Assembly (NCBI RefSeq): GCF_003056055.1 | Contig: NZ_PYFP01000002.1 | Location: forward strand, 1,426,001 to 1,490,000 | Length of the DNA: 64,000 nucleotides | Direction: 5' to 3' | From: Glaciimonas sp. PCH181 | Lineage (GTDB): Bacteria; Pseudomonadota; Gammaproteobacteria; Burkholderiales; Burkholderiaceae_D | Shown: one piece after another, positions 26,155 to 36,652 of the stretch | Layout of the letters: every line of letters begins with the position of its first letter | Position numbering within the stretch: the stretch's first letter is position 1 | The notes under the pieces: generated by a model | Seen by the model: only the letters and a program-made list of their open reading frames with translations | Told to the model about the DNA's origin: nothing | Database searches by the model: none | Program-made: the position numbers and the translations under genes

Positions 26155-26203
26155 GCATTTTTGATAGCGGATCAATATCAGATAATTTCAGAGAAGTAAG
26201 CCT

Positions 26204-29200
26204 ATGAAGCCCACCGCCGCCACCGTCATTTCTCCGATCGAAACCCGTCTGCGCGAGCTGTTATCCAAGCGCATCCTTATTCTGGATGGCGCCATGGGGA
26301 CCATGATTCAGCAATACAAGCTGACGGAAGAGGATTATCGCGGCGGTCCGAACGGTCGTTTTATCGGTTTTCAGGGCACCGGGCGCGAACTTTTTGTCAA
26401 AGGCAATAATGAATTACTCTCGTTGACGCAACCGCATGTCATCAGTGAGGTGCATGAACAGTATTTGGCCGCCGGTGCCGATCTGATCGAAACCAACACT
26501 TTTGGCGCCACCACTGTCGCGCAAGATGACTATCACATGGCGCATCTGGCGTATGAGATGAACGTCGCCTCTGCACGACTGGCGCGGGCGGCTTGCGACA
26601 AATATTCGACGCCGGATAAGCCACGTTTTGTGGCTGGCGCGCTTGGACCGACGCCTAAAACGGCGTCGATTTCACCAGACGTGAACGATCCGGCTGCGCG
26701 CAATGTGACCTTCGATCAATTGGCTACGGCATATCTGGAACAAACGCGGGCGCTGGTGGAGGGCGGGGCGGATGTGTTGCTGGTCGAAACCATTTTTGAT
26801 ACGCTCAATTGCAAGGCCGCGCTGTTTGCCATCGATACGTTTTTTGAGGAATCCGGCCTGCGTTTGCCGATCATGATTTCCGGCACTGTTACCGATGCAT
26901 CTGGACGGATTTTGTCGGGCCAGACCGTGCCTGCTTTCTGGAATTCTATCCGCCATGCCAAGCCATTAACCGTCGGCCTGAATTGCGCGTTGGGCGCGGC
27001 GTTGATGCGGCCTTATGCCGAAGAATTATCGAAGATCGCCGACACGTTTGTCTGTATCTATCCCAATGCCGGTTTGCCCAATCCGATGAGCGATACCGGC
27101 TTTGACGAGACCCCGGATGTCACGTCATCGCTGCTGAAAGATTTCGCCGACAGTGGCTTCGTCAATATCGCTGGCGGTTGCTGCGGCACCACGCCGGATC
27201 ATATTAAAGCGATTGCCGATATTGTTGCGAATATTGCGCCGCGACAGGTCCCGGAGACCACGCACGAATTGCGCTTGTCGGGTCTGGAACCGTTCACGAT
27301 TGACGATACTTCATTGTTCGTCAACGTGGGTGAACGGACTAACGTGACGGGCTCAAAAGCGTTCGCACGCCTGATTCTGAATGAGCAATACGACGAGGCG
27401 CTGGCGGTGGCGCGCCAGCAGGTTGAAAACGGTGCGCAGATCATCGATATCAATATGGATGAGGCGATGCTGGATTCGCTGGCGGCAATGACGCGCTTTT
27501 TGAATCTGATCGCGTCCGAACCGGACATCGCACGCGTGCCGATCATGATCGATTCGTCGAAATGGTCGGTGATCGAAGCCGGTCTGAAATGCGTGCAAGG
27601 CAAAGCCATCGTGAATTCGATTTCGATGAAAGAGGGCGAGCCGGAATTTATCCGGCAAGCCACGCTCTGCCGTCGGTATGGCGCTGCCGTAATCGTGATG
27701 GCGTTCGATGAAAAAGGGCAGGCCGACACCTACGAACGCAAGATTGAAATTTGCAAACGCGCCTACGATATTTTGGTAGAGCAAGTCGGTATTCCCGCCG
27801 AAGATATTATTTTCGATCCGAATATTTTCGCGATTGCGACCGGTATCGAAGAGCACAATAACTACGCGGTCGATTTCATCAACGCGACGCGCTGGATCCA
27901 TCAAAATCTGCCTTACGCCAAGATCAGCGGCGGGGTCTCTAACGTCAGTTTCAGCTTCCGCGGCAACGATCCTGCGCGGGAGGCGATCCATACCGTATTC
28001 CTGTATCACGCGATCAAAGCCGGGATGACGATGGGCATCGTGAACGCCGGTATGGTCGGCGTCTACGATAGTTTGCCAGCCGAATTGCGCGAACGGGTGG
28101 AAGACGTCGTGCTGAATCGTCGCGACGATGCGACCGAACGCATGATCGATATCGCCTCGACCTTAAAGGCCGGGGCCAAGAAGGAAGAAGAAACGCTGGA
28201 ATGGCGCAGCGGCACTGTGCAACAGCGGTTGTCGCACGCTTTGGTGCAGGGGATCACGCAATGGATTGTTGAGGATACCGAAGAAGCGCGGCAGGAATTG
28301 TTGGGCAATGGCGGGCGTCCGATCCATGTGATCGAAGGACCGTTGATGGACGGCATGAACGTAGTCGGCGATCTTTTCGGACAGGGCAAAATGTTTTTGC
28401 CGCAAGTGGTGAAATCAGCCCGCGTGATGAAGCAGGCTGTGGCGCATTTGATTCCGTTTATCGAAGAAGAAAAACGTCTCGACGAAGAGCGCACGGGTAT
28501 CGCCGCCAAACCGAAGGGCAAAATTGTGATTGCGACGGTCAAGGGTGACGTGCACGACATCGGCAAAAACATCGTTTCTGTGGTGCTGCAATGTAATAAC
28601 TTTGAAGTCGTGAACATGGGCGTGATGGTACCGTGCTCCGAGATTCTGGCGATGGCGAAAGCGGAGAATGCGGACATTATCGGCCTCAGCGGCTTGATTA
28701 CACCGTCGCTGGAAGAGATGGCGTATGTTGCCAAAGAGATGCAGCGCGATCCGTATTTCCGCAGCGTAAAAATGCCGCTGCTGATCGGCGGCGCGACGAC
28801 TAGCCGTGCGCATACTGCGGTGAAGATTGCGCCGAATTATGAAGGCCCGGTGGTGTATGTGCCGGATGCATCGCGCTCGGTATCGGTTGCGCAGTCGCTG
28901 CTGACGCCGGAACAACGCGATCAATATATCGAGGAAATCGCTGTAGATTACGAGCGCATTCGGGTCCAGCACGCGAATAAAAAAGCCGTGCCGATGCTGA
29001 CGTTGGCGGATGCGCGCGCTAATCGTACCAAGCTGGAATTTGCGCCGGTGAAGCCAAAATTTATCGGTCGCCGTCTATTTAAAAATGTCGATCTGGGCAC
29101 GCTGGCGCGCTACATCGATTGGGGTCCGTTTTTTCAGACCTGGGATTTGGCGGGACCGTATCCGGCCATTTTGACTGATGAAATTGTCGGTGACGCTGCC

Positions 29201-29965
29201 AGTAAAGTGTTTGAAGAAGGTCAGGCGCTGCTGAAGAAAGTGATCGATGGCCGCTGGTTGACGGCGAACGGCGTGATCGCGCTGCTGCCAGCTAACACTG
29301 TCAACGATGACGACATAGAGGTCTATACCGATGACACCCGCACTCAAGTCGCTTTCACCTATTACGGCACACGCCAGCAAACGGTAAAACCGGTAATCGA
29401 TGGCGTGGCACGGCCCAATCAATGTCTCGCCGATTTCATCGCACCGAAATCCTCCGGCATCGCCGATTACATCGGTTTATTTGCGGTGACAGCTGGTATC
29501 GGTATTGAGAAATACGAAAAGCGGTTTGAAGACGCCAATGACGATTATTCATCGATCATGTTGAAATCGCTGGCCGACCGTTTGGCGGAAGCCTTTGCTG
29601 AGTATTTGCATGAACGGGTGCGTAAAGATTTGTGGGGTTATGTACCGACTGAAGATTTGTCCAGCGAAGCCTTGATCAAGGAAGCCTACAGCGGTATCCG
29701 CCCGGCACCGGGTTATCCGGCTTGTCCGGAACATACCGTGAAAGCGGATATGTTCAAGGTCTTGCAGTGCGAAGAAATCGGAATGCTCCTGACCGAATCG
29801 TATGCCATGTTCCCCGGCGCAGCGGTGTCCGGTTTTTACATGGCGCATCCTGAATCGAAATATTTTGTTGTGGGCAAGATTGGTGATGATCAGGTGAGGG
29901 ATATGGCTAAGCGGCGCGATGTGCCTAAGGAAGAAATTGAGCGGTGGTTGGCACCTAATTTGTGA
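26204..29965 (+). CDS. metH: Cobalamin-dependent methionine synthase
   Basis: A full-length 1,253-residue MetH. Domains in order: homocysteine-binding zinc domain (residues ~15-340; the GCCGTT motif holds two zinc cysteines), pterin/methyltetrahydrofolate domain (~365-640), cobalamin cap and binding domains (~660-910) with the DVHDIGKN motif whose His784 replaces the lower B12 ligand, and the C-terminal reactivation domain (~940-1253) that binds S-adenosylmethionine ([13 protein letters not shown]). It transfers the methyl group of methyltetrahydrofolate to homocysteine. All modules are on one chain, whereas some betaproteobacteria split the homocysteine domain off. It stands as a single gene. 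Confidence 0.96.
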   Translation: MKPTAATVISPIETRLRELLSKRILILDGAMGTMIQQYKLTEEDYRGGPNGRFIGFQGTGRELFVKGNNELLSLTQPHVISEVHEQYLAAGADLIETNTFGATTVAQDDYHMAHLAYEMNVASARLARAACDKYSTPDKPRFVAGALGPTPKTASISPDVNDPAARNVTFDQLATAYLEQTRALVEGGADVLLVETIFDTLNCKAALFAIDTFFEESGLRLPIMISGTVTDASGRILSGQTVPAFWNSIRHAKPLTVGLNCALGAALMRPYAEELSKIADTFVCIYPNAGLPNPMSDTGFDETPDVTSSLLKDFADSGFVNIAGGCCGTTPDHIKAIADIVANIAPRQVPETTHELRLSGLEPFTIDDTSLFVNVGERTNVTGSKAFARLILNEQYDEALAVARQQVENGAQIIDINMDEAMLDSLAAMTRFLNLIASEPDIARVPIMIDSSKWSVIEAGLKCVQGKAIVNSISMKEGEPEFIRQATLCRRYGAAVIVMAFDEKGQADTYERKIEICKRAYDILVEQVGIPAEDIIFDPNIFAIATGIEEHNNYAVDFINATRWIHQNLPYAKISGGVSNVSFSFRGNDPAREAIHTVFLYHAIKAGMTMGIVNAGMVGVYDSLPAELRERVEDVVLNRRDDATERMIDIASTLKAGAKKEEETLEWRSGTVQQRLSHALVQGITQWIVEDTEEARQELLGNGGRPIHVIEGPLMDGMNVVGDLFGQGKMFLPQVVKSARVMKQAVAHLIPFIEEEKRLDEERTGIAAKPKGKIVIATVKGDVHDIGKNIVSVVLQCNNFEVVNMGVMVPCSEILAMAKAENADIIGLSGLITPSLEEMAYVAKEMQRDPYFRSVKMPLLIGGATTSRAHTAVKIAPNYEGPVVYVPDASRSVSVAQSLLTPEQRDQYIEEIAVDYERIRVQHANKKAVPMLTLADARANRTKLEFAPVKPKFIGRRLFKNVDLGTLARYIDWGPFFQTWDLAGPYPAILTDEIVGDAASKVFEEGQALLKKVIDGRWLTANGVIALLPANTVNDDDIEVYTDDTRTQVAFTYYGTRQQTVKPVIDGVARPNQCLADFIAPKSSGIADYIGLFAVTAGIGIEKYEKRFEDANDDYSSIMLKSLADRLAEAFAEYLHERVRKDLWGYVPTEDLSSEALIKEAYSGIRPAPGYPACPEHTVKADMFKVLQCEEIGMLLTESYAMFPGAAVSGFYMAHPESKYFVVGKIGDDQVRDMAKRRDVPKEEIERWLAPNL

Positions 29966-29997
29966 TTATCGAAGGCATGGAATGCACATTTCAGCTA

Positions 29998-30018
29998 CAC
30001 GCGTAGACGCTACGCGTG
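29998..30018. repeat. Short perfect palindrome after metH
   Basis: CACGCGTAG (29998-30006) and CTACGCGTG (30010-30018) are separated by three bases. It lies 33 bases after the metH stop and may act as a hairpin terminator, although no T tract follows. Confidence 0.5.
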
Positions 30019-30069
30019 CGATAAAGATTGCTGATTAATTACATAAAATTCAACCAATTAAGAACAAAG

Positions 30070-30288
30070 GAACTTAGCATTAATATAAATGTGCCAGCCC
30101 GTATCCAGGAAATTATTCAGGCAATTGCGGTGCTCGAACATAATCCGTACATCTGGAGACGGGTTAAGCAAGGAAAGCGGGAGTGATTGATCGGTCAACG
30201 CACCCGTGGCAACGTTGGCTTGTATTGTTATATCGCAGAAATTGCTACCGTACTTGTTTTAGCGCTGCGCAGTCAGCGTGAAACCTGA
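30070..30288 (+). pseudogene. RelE/ParE-type toxin remnant with in-frame stop
   Basis: In the frame of 30091 the sequence reads PARIQEIIQAIAVLEHNPYI, then RRVKQGKRE, a TGA at 30184-30186, and then LIGQRTRGNVGLYCYIAE followed by VLALRSQRET and a stop at 30286-30288. This is the C-terminal two thirds of a RelE/ParE-family toxin, recognisable from the RELxxGxRTRG and the ALRSQRE ends. The start of the toxin and any antitoxin gene are missing. It is a decayed toxin-antitoxin module. Confidence 0.65.
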
Positions 30289-30304
30289 CGCTAGTTACGA
30301 AGAT

Positions 30305-30339
30305 AAAAAGGTGTTGAGCGCTGGCTCAACACCTTTTTT
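30305..30339. terminator. Bidirectional terminator
   Basis: Perfect 10-base stem GGTGTTGAGC (30310-30319) / GCTCAACACC (30324-30333), preceded by A5 and followed by T6, so it can stop transcripts from both sides. It closes the acyl-CoA synthetase gene on the - strand. Confidence 0.85.
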
Positions 30340-30347
30340 AATTCTAT

Positions 30348-31982
30348 CTACACATCAATCGCAGCCTGCGATTGCATCCTCTTACGTAATTCAAATTTCT
30401 GAATTTTCCCCGTAGAAGTTTTCGGTAAAGGCCCAAAGTAGACCGCTTTCGGCGCCTTGAATCCTGCCAGAATATTTTTGCAAAACGCGATCAATTCTTC
30501 CGCAGTAACCGTCGCGCCATCCTTCAGTTCGACAAATGCGCAAGGCGTCTCGCCCCATTTTTCATCTGGCTGCGCAACGACCGCAGCCGCAAGGACTTCG
30601 GGATGGCGATACAGCGCTTCTTCTACCTCTACGCTAGAAATATTTTCGCCGCCCGAAATGATGATGTCTTTGCTGCGATCTTTGATTTTGATGTAGCCGT
30701 CTGCCGTGCATACGCCCAGATCGCCGGTGTGAAACCAGCCGCCTTCAAATGCTTCTTGGGTCGCTTTTTCGTTCTTCAGATAACCTTTCATGCAGATGTT
30801 GCCGCGGAACATGATTTCACCGATTTCGTTGCCGTCAGAGGCAACCGGTTTCATTGTGAGCGGATTCAATACTGCGATGGCGGTTTGCAGGTGATAACGT
30901 ACGCCCTGATGGGATTTCATGCTGGCGCGCGCGTCTATGCTGAGATCGTTCCAACCGGCTTGTTCAGCGCAGACGGCCGCTGGTCCATAGGTCTCGGTCA
31001 GGCCATATACATGCACCAGATCAAAGCCCATTTCTTCCATTTTGGCGAGGATAGCCGCAGGCGGCGGCGCGCCCGCTACCATCCCGCGCACCACACCTTG
31101 AATCCCGTCACGCCAGGCGACTGGCGCATTGGCAAGCGCCGCATGCACAATCGGCGCGGCACAATAATGGGTTATTTTTTCTGCTTTGATCAGGTCAAAC
31201 ACCAGCTTGGGTTCAAATTTGCGCAAGCAGACATTGACCCCGGCACGGGCAGCGATGCTCCATGGAAAACACCAGCCGTTGCAATGAAACATCGGTAGCG
31301 TCCACAAATACACCGGATGTTTTGGTAAGTCCCATTCGAGAATGCTCGATATGGCATTCATGGCCGCGCCACGATGGTGATAAACCACGCCTTTGGGATC
31401 GCCGGTGGTGCCGGAGGTATAGTTCAGCGTGATGGCGTCCCACTCATCGGCGGGCGGTTGCCAGATGAATGCGGGGTCGCCGCTCGCCAGCAAAGTCTCA
31501 TAATCTGTGTCGCCAAACGGCAAGACTTCGGGGCCCAGAACGTCATGCACGGCGATGACGCGCAGATCGGGTATTTGTTGCGCAAGTTGTCCCGCTAATT
31601 CGGCGAACTCGGTATCGACTATCAGTACTTTGGCTTCACCGTGGCGTAACATGAACGCCAAAGAAGCTAAATCGAGCCGGATATTTAGGGCATTCAGCAC
31701 TGCGCCCGCCATTGGCACGCCGAAATGGACTTCTACCATCGCCGGGGTGTTGGGCAGCATGACGGCGACAGTGTCGCCTTTTTTGATGCCCGATTGCTGC
31801 AAGGCGCTGGCCAGCTTGGTGCAGCGCTGGTAGGTTTCGCGCCAGTTTTGGCGCAAGGGGCCATGCACGATGGCTAGCCGGTCGCCGTATACTTCAGCGG
31901 CGCGAGCGATAAAATCGATTGGGGTAAGTGCTACAAAATTGGCGTGGTTTTTACCAAGGCCAGCGTCGAAATCAACTGTCAT
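30348..31982 (-). CDS. Acyl-CoA synthetase (AMP-forming)
   Basis: A 544-residue acyl-activating enzyme of the ANL superfamily. The P-loop-like YTSGTTGDPKGV motif (A3), the VYGLTETYGP motif (A5), the WFHTGDLG motif (A7) and the C-terminal catalytic lysine motif PKTSTGKIQK (A10) are all present. Enzymes of this length and pattern activate short or medium-chain carboxylic acids to CoA esters via acyl-AMP. The GGEN segment fits medium-chain/acetate-like members. It is divergent from a Crp/Fnr-type gene that may regulate it. Confidence 0.88.
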   Translation of the reverse strand: MTVDFDAGLGKNHANFVALTPIDFIARAAEVYGDRLAIVHGPLRQNWRETYQRCTKLASALQQSGIKKGDTVAVMLPNTPAMVEVHFGVPMAGAVLNALNIRLDLASLAFMLRHGEAKVLIVDTEFAELAGQLAQQIPDLRVIAVHDVLGPEVLPFGDTDYETLLASGDPAFIWQPPADEWDAITLNYTSGTTGDPKGVVYHHRGAAMNAISSILEWDLPKHPVYLWTLPMFHCNGWCFPWSIAARAGVNVCLRKFEPKLVFDLIKAEKITHYCAAPIVHAALANAPVAWRDGIQGVVRGMVAGAPPPAAILAKMEEMGFDLVHVYGLTETYGPAAVCAEQAGWNDLSIDARASMKSHQGVRYHLQTAIAVLNPLTMKPVASDGNEIGEIMFRGNICMKGYLKNEKATQEAFEGGWFHTGDLGVCTADGYIKIKDRSKDIIISGGENISSVEVEEALYRHPEVLAAAVVAQPDEKWGETPCAFVELKDGATVTAEELIAFCKNILAGFKAPKAVYFGPLPKTSTGKIQKFELRKRMQSQAAIDV

Positions 31983-32145
31983 GTTTGTCTCCTGATGGGA
32001 TTACCCGTTGGTCTGATGTGACTTTATTATTGTTCGAAGACAGGCTATCACTTACCGGCAATTTTGTTTGTCATGCAGATGACAGGTTGGCGAATATGGG
32101 ACAGCATTGCTGTTATATTGTTGTTAATTTTTTAAGCGACCAATC

Positions 32146-32859
32146 ATGACGAATGTGGGAGGTGTTGACGTGACCGGACGACATCTTGTTGAGCAACTCT
32201 CCATGCATGCATGGTTTGTAGGACTTGCCCCAGAGCATCAGGCGCTAGTCACCAAAACTGTCGTCGTGCAAAACTTTGCTTCCGGTGCCTTTGTAGCGCG
32301 GCGCGGCGAGCTTTCGCACTATTGGATAGGCGTGCATAGCGGCTTGATTAAGCTGGCTATTTACAATCAGGACGGACGCAGTTGTACCTTTTCCGGGATT
32401 CCCGCAGGTGGCTGGGCGGGCGAGGGCAGTGTGATTAAGCGCGAATTACGTAAATACGACGTGATTGCTGTGCGTGATGCAGAAATTATGTTGATTCCGG
32501 AGCCAACGTTTTCCACTTTATTAGCCGAAAGCTTGCCCTTTACCGGCTTCGTAATTCGTCAGCTGAACGAGCGCATGGGTGAGTTCATTTCCTCTGTGCA
32601 AAATACCCGGTTGCTGAGTACAGATGCGCAGGTTGCGCTGGCGATTGCGCAATTATTTCATCCTGTGTTGTATCCGCGAACGATGGCGATATTGGCATTT
32701 TCTCAGGAGGAAATCGGCTTGCTGACCGGATTGTCACGTCAAAGGGTCAATCAGGCTTTGAAACAACTCACCAAATTGCAATTGGTCACGACGTCCTATC
32801 AATCGATACAAGTGGTGGATTTGGAAGGGTTGCGGCGTTTCGGTCTGGCGCAATTGTAA
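32146..32859 (+). CDS. Crp/Fnr-family regulator
   Basis: A 237-residue Crp/Fnr-type regulator. Residues ~15-130 form the cyclic-nucleotide-binding-like beta roll and ~160-230 the winged helix-turn-helix (FSQEEIGLLTGLSRQRVNQAL). The cysteine cluster of FNR is not visible, and the exact cAMP-contact pattern of CRP is not preserved, so its ligand is unknown. It is divergent from the acyl-CoA synthetase gene and may control it. Confidence 0.85.
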   Translation: MTNVGGVDVTGRHLVEQLSMHAWFVGLAPEHQALVTKTVVVQNFASGAFVARRGELSHYWIGVHSGLIKLAIYNQDGRSCTFSGIPAGGWAGEGSVIKRELRKYDVIAVRDAEIMLIPEPTFSTLLAESLPFTGFVIRQLNERMGEFISSVQNTRLLSTDAQVALAIAQLFHPVLYPRTMAILAFSQEEIGLLTGLSRQRVNQALKQLTKLQLVTTSYQSIQVVDLEGLRRFGLAQL

Positions 32860-32918
32860 ATTGTGCTGGTTTAAGCATACCTAACGCTGTGTAGGTATAA
32901 GCCGTCAAAATACCAAAT

Positions 32919-32955
32919 AAAAAGGGAGTCTGTTTTAAAACAGACTCCCTTTTTT
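32919..32955. terminator. Bidirectional terminator
   Basis: A 30-base perfect dyad, arms AAGGGAGTCTGTTTT (32922-32936) and AAAACAGACTCCCTT (32937-32951), flanked by A and T runs. It separates the Crp/Fnr gene from the convergent purine permease gene. Confidence 0.85.
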
Positions 32956-32984
32956 ACGTGCTATCTATAGAAAATTAGCCGACT

Positions 32985-34286
32985 TTACTCAGCGCCGAGA
33001 TGGATAAATCGGAATAAAAATACCGCTGCAATTATCCACACGACGATTTTGACTTCCTTAAAGCGCCCGGTCAGCAGTTTTAATGCTGCATAGGAGATAA
33101 AGCCGAATGCAATCCCGTTGGCGATGGAATAGGTGAACGGCATCATCAGCACTGTGATTACGCCGGGCACGCTTTCGGTGCTGTCATCCCAATCCAGATG
33201 CGCGACTTCGCGCAGCATCAAACAGGCGACATAAAACAGTGCTGGCGCGGTCGCATAACCGGGCACCGCGCCCGCCAACGGCGCGATAAACAAGCATGCC
33301 AAAAACAATATCGCGACGGCCAACGCGGTCAGCCCCGTACGGCCACCGGCTTGCACGCCCGCGGCGCTTTCGATATACGCCGTGGTGCTGGAGGTGCCCA
33401 GCAATGTGCCTGCAACAATCGCGCTGCTATCAGCTAACAAGGCGCGATTCAGGCGCAGCATTTTGCCATTCTCGACTAGCCCCGCACGCGTTGCAACGCC
33501 CATCATGGTGCCGGTTGCATCAAACAATTCTACCAGAAAAAATACCAACACGATGTTCATCACACCCATCGACAGCGCGCCCATGATGTCTAGTTTGAAT
33601 AACGTTGGCAATATCGATGGCGGCATTGAAAACACGCCCATAAAGGTATTTCCGCCAATCAAAAAACTTAGTATCGTCACCGTCACAATTCCGATCAAAA
33701 TGGCACCTTTGATCTTGAAGCGGTCGAGCGTGACGATGATCAGGAATCCGACAATCGCCAGAATCGCTGGCATTTTATGCAGATCGCCCAAGGTGATAAA
33801 AGTCGCTGGATTGGCGACAACGATACCGGCAGTTTTAAGTGAAATCAGGCCGAGAAACAGCCCGATACCGGCGGTGATGGCAATCCGAATGCTGGGCGGA
33901 ATCCCGTTCACGATGATTTCTCGTACGCCGACCAGACTGATAATCAGAAACAGGCAGCCGGAAATAAAGACCGCGCCCAGTGCGACTTCCCAAGGCACGC
34001 CCATCCCTTTGACGACCGTGTACGCAAAGTAAGCGTTCAGGCCCATGCCCGGTGCCAGTGCAATCGGATAATTCGCGTAGCAAGCCATGATCAGCGTGCC
34101 CACCGCAGCGGCGATACAGGTCGCGACGAACACTGAATCTTTCGGCATGCCAGCATCGCCGAGGATCGCCGGATTGACGAAAATGATGTACGCCATCGTC
34201 AAAAACGTCGTCAGTCCTGCGATCAATTCGGTACGCACATCCGTACCGTTATCTTTTAATTTGAAAAATTTCTCAAGAAATTGCAT
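32985..34286 (-). CDS. NCS2-family purine (guanine/hypoxanthine) permease
   Basis: A 433-codon (about 432 aa) NCS2/AzgA-type permease. The N-terminal LIAGLTTFLTMAYIIFVNP segment, the APGMGLNAYF motif and the ELFDATGT motif identify the guanine/hypoxanthine branch (GhxP/PbuG-like). About 12-14 membrane helices are expected. ATG 34286 gives the canonical start; the open frame extends 22 codons upstream. It probably imports purines for the xdhABC/guaD pathway found 23 kb away across the CDI island, and the two may once have been neighbours. Confidence 0.88.
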   Translation of the reverse strand: MQFLEKFFKLKDNGTDVRTELIAGLTTFLTMAYIIFVNPAILGDAGMPKDSVFVATCIAAAVGTLIMACYANYPIALAPGMGLNAYFAYTVVKGMGVPWEVALGAVFISGCLFLIISLVGVREIIVNGIPPSIRIAITAGIGLFLGLISLKTAGIVVANPATFITLGDLHKMPAILAIVGFLIIVTLDRFKIKGAILIGIVTVTILSFLIGGNTFMGVFSMPPSILPTLFKLDIMGALSMGVMNIVLVFFLVELFDATGTMMGVATRAGLVENGKMLRLNRALLADSSAIVAGTLLGTSSTTAYIESAAGVQAGGRTGLTALAVAILFLACLFIAPLAGAVPGYATAPALFYVACLMLREVAHLDWDDSTESVPGVITVLMMPFTYSIANGIAFGFISYAALKLLTGRFKEVKIVVWIIAAVFLFRFIHLGAE

Positions 34287-34717
34287 GGTGTCTCCTCTGT
34301 TATCAGAAGACGGTGGTGGCACGCGACCCACGACGTCGAAATAGGCCCACAACTGTCTCTTTATAAGTTTTTAGTTTTTGTGATGTTGACGGGCTAGTTG
34401 TGTCCTGCACAAGATGCAGCTTATCCGCAATGTAATGTGTTACAGATTGCGGTGTTTAGGCCGCTTTCCACCGGATAGCAGATATATAAATTGGATGATA
34501 ACCGTTGTTACGGAATATTGCTTGTTTTGCAAGTATTGAAAATATTAACGCACTTATAAGCCTCGATAAAACACTATTTTTAAGATAATTGCCTATAAGT
34601 AACGGTTTTACACGCGATTTTAAGAATTGTCTGCCTCATTTCGAGATTTATCGCATATCTATCCCCTGGTGCTGCTTTGTAGACTATGCCTTTGATTAAT
34701 TGCAAAGAAGGCAATCT
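34287..34717. other. AT-rich intergenic region upstream of cdiB
   Basis: About 430 bases between the purine permease gene and cdiB, transcribed away on both sides. It is AT-rich, especially 34,500-34,720. I could not identify a confident promoter, riboswitch or operator. It should hold the promoters for both genes and is a candidate for silencing by an H-NS-like protein (inference from base composition only). Confidence 0.4.
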
Positions 34718-36538
34718 TTGAAAAAGTATCTTGTATCGGTTCCCACTTATCTTTTTGTGCGGCCTTTTTTTCAACATGTGTGGACTTTTTTGCTGTCGAC
34801 CAGCGCCACGTTTATCATCAGCATCGCATGCATCCAGACAGCCCAAGCCGCTCCAACGATTCAAACATCTGCCACCGAAGAACAACGCCGTCGTAGCCAG
34901 GCCGAAGCACTGGCGCGTCAACAGTCGTTGCAGGCGCCAAATGTTGATCTGAGGACGAGCACGCCCCTGTCGACAACAGAGGCACAGTTTGATGGGATAA
35001 ATGCACTCTCCTTGCCGACCGATGCATCTTGTTTCACACTACAACGCGTTGTACTCGCTGTGCCGCCGCAGCTTTCCCCTGTGCTGCAACTGGCGGGAGC
35101 CAGCGCATTATTGTTCGATCCTTTTCGTTTTGCCCGAGACTACTTACAACAATACGCCGGTGCCTGTGTCGGCAAGGACGGGTTAAATCTGATAGTCCAG
35201 CGGCTGTCTGGTTTAATCCTGCGCCATGGTTATAGCACCAGCCGCGTTGGTATTCCCACGCAGGATTTATCACGCGGTACGCTCACGCTGGCATTGATAC
35301 CCGGCGTGATTCGGGCGCTACGCTTCACCGATCCGGTACCGTACGGCACCTGGAAAAATGCTTTTCCTACCAGCGCCGGACGCTTGCTTAATTTGCGTGA
35401 TCTCGAGCAAGGACTGGAGCAGATGAAACGGATCCCCAGTCAGGACGTGGACCTGCAAATCGTCCCCGGTACTGTCCCCGGCGAGAGCGATATCTTGATT
35501 GCCGTGAATCGCGGGAAGCCATGGAAATTGAGCGCCAATCTCGATGACAGCGGCGCGCAAGGAACAGGTAAATTACTGACCGGTTTCAATTTTAGTCTCG
35601 ACAATCCATTGGGCCTGAGCGATATGTTTAACATCGGTATCAACACCGATGCAGATCGCAAAGCCGGACAACATGGGACCAGCGGTAACAATTTTTATTA
35701 CGCGATGCCTGTGGGTTACTGGCGATTCTCAGTCAGCGCCAGCAGCCTCGATTATCACCAGAAAATTGCCGGTATCGATGAAGAGATGGTATCAAGGGGC
35801 GATGCGCGTAATCTGGAGTTCACCGTTGATCAATTATTCCAGCGCAATCAATCTCAAAAAAATAGCTGGCAATTTAAAGTCGGCAAACGCTGGAGCCATA
35901 GCTATATCGGTGAGACCGAACTCGACGGCCAAAAGCGCAATACCACCTTTGCTGAACTTGCATGGGTGCATAAACATTATTTTGGGAATGCAAACCTCGA
36001 TATCACCTTTGCTAATCGCTGGGGCGTGTCGTGGTTCAACGGGCAGGGTGACGTGGACTATGGCAACTCGTCCGACGGAATTTTTCGTTACACGTTGCAA
36101 AGTATTGACGCTACGCTCGTCGCACCGTTCAGCGTAGCCCGGCAACCGCTGACCTACATCGGCACGCTGCGCGCTCAACATTCCCGCTCTCCTTTATATC
36201 TCTCAGAACGATTGACGATCGGCAATCGCTATACCGTGCGCGGCTTTGATGGCGAACTGACGCTGGCGGGTGAGCGCGGTTTTTTCTTTCGCAATGAGCT
36301 AGATATTCCCTTGTCCCAAAGCGGCCAATCGGCGTATGTCGGCATTGATATCGGCAAAGTTTACGGCCCCAGTGTGCAGGATTTATTAGGCGACAAACTC
36401 GCCGGAGCCGCAGTCGGTCTGCGTGGTGGGTATGGCGGATTTAGATACGACTTGTTCTCCAGCTGGTCGCTTTATAAGCCGGAAGGCTTTCGCACCGCAA
36501 CGCCGTTGGTCGGCTTCAATCTGACCTATCAATACTAA
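34718..36538 (+). CDS. cdiB: CdiB, two-partner secretion outer-membrane transporter
   Basis: A ~606-residue Omp85-type TpsB protein. A signal peptide (MKKYLVSV, hydrophobic core, cut near AQA-A) precedes a proline/serine-poor linker and POTRA domains (about residues 85-250; the SRVGIPTQDLSRGTLTLALIPG segment is a POTRA_2 hallmark, split here as two blocks). The C-terminal 16-stranded barrel ends with the lid-loop motif VRGFDGE (near residue 508) conserved in TpsB proteins. It exports the CdiA effector to the cell surface. The best start is TTG at 34718, preceded by AAGAAGG; an earlier TTG at 34700 lacks a site. Gene order cdiB-cdiA-cdiI is the E. coli type, not the Burkholderia cdiA-cdiI-cdiB type. 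Confidence 0.9.
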   Translation: MKKYLVSVPTYLFVRPFFQHVWTFLLSTSATFIISIACIQTAQAAPTIQTSATEEQRRRSQAEALARQQSLQAPNVDLRTSTPLSTTEAQFDGINALSLPTDASCFTLQRVVLAVPPQLSPVLQLAGASALLFDPFRFARDYLQQYAGACVGKDGLNLIVQRLSGLILRHGYSTSRVGIPTQDLSRGTLTLALIPGVIRALRFTDPVPYGTWKNAFPTSAGRLLNLRDLEQGLEQMKRIPSQDVDLQIVPGTVPGESDILIAVNRGKPWKLSANLDDSGAQGTGKLLTGFNFSLDNPLGLSDMFNIGINTDADRKAGQHGTSGNNFYYAMPVGYWRFSVSASSLDYHQKIAGIDEEMVSRGDARNLEFTVDQLFQRNQSQKNSWQFKVGKRWSHSYIGETELDGQKRNTTFAELAWVHKHYFGNANLDITFANRWGVSWFNGQGDVDYGNSSDGIFRYTLQSIDATLVAPFSVARQPLTYIGTLRAQHSRSPLYLSERLTIGNRYTVRGFDGELTLAGERGFFFRNELDIPLSQSGQSAYVGIDIGKVYGPSVQDLLGDKLAGAAVGLRGGYGGFRYDLFSSWSLYKPEGFRTATPLVGFNLTYQY

Positions 36539-36652
36539 GGCTTGCTTACATCCCGCAGCGGTGCGATTGCCGTTGCTTTTTGCGGCCTCTCGGCACTTCT
36601 ATTGTCGTCAGATATTTCACACTGGCCGCGCTTACTTTTAATTGGATCAACT

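Noticed and set aside
34287..34420. A purine or xanthine riboswitch in the leader of the purine permease gene
   Set aside because: The leader was read on the - strand and no consensus I could trust was found.
36542..36652. An earlier cdiA start at a TTG
   Set aside because: It would place 37 extra residues before the MNKQAYRVIFN signal region, which must be N-terminal in this family.
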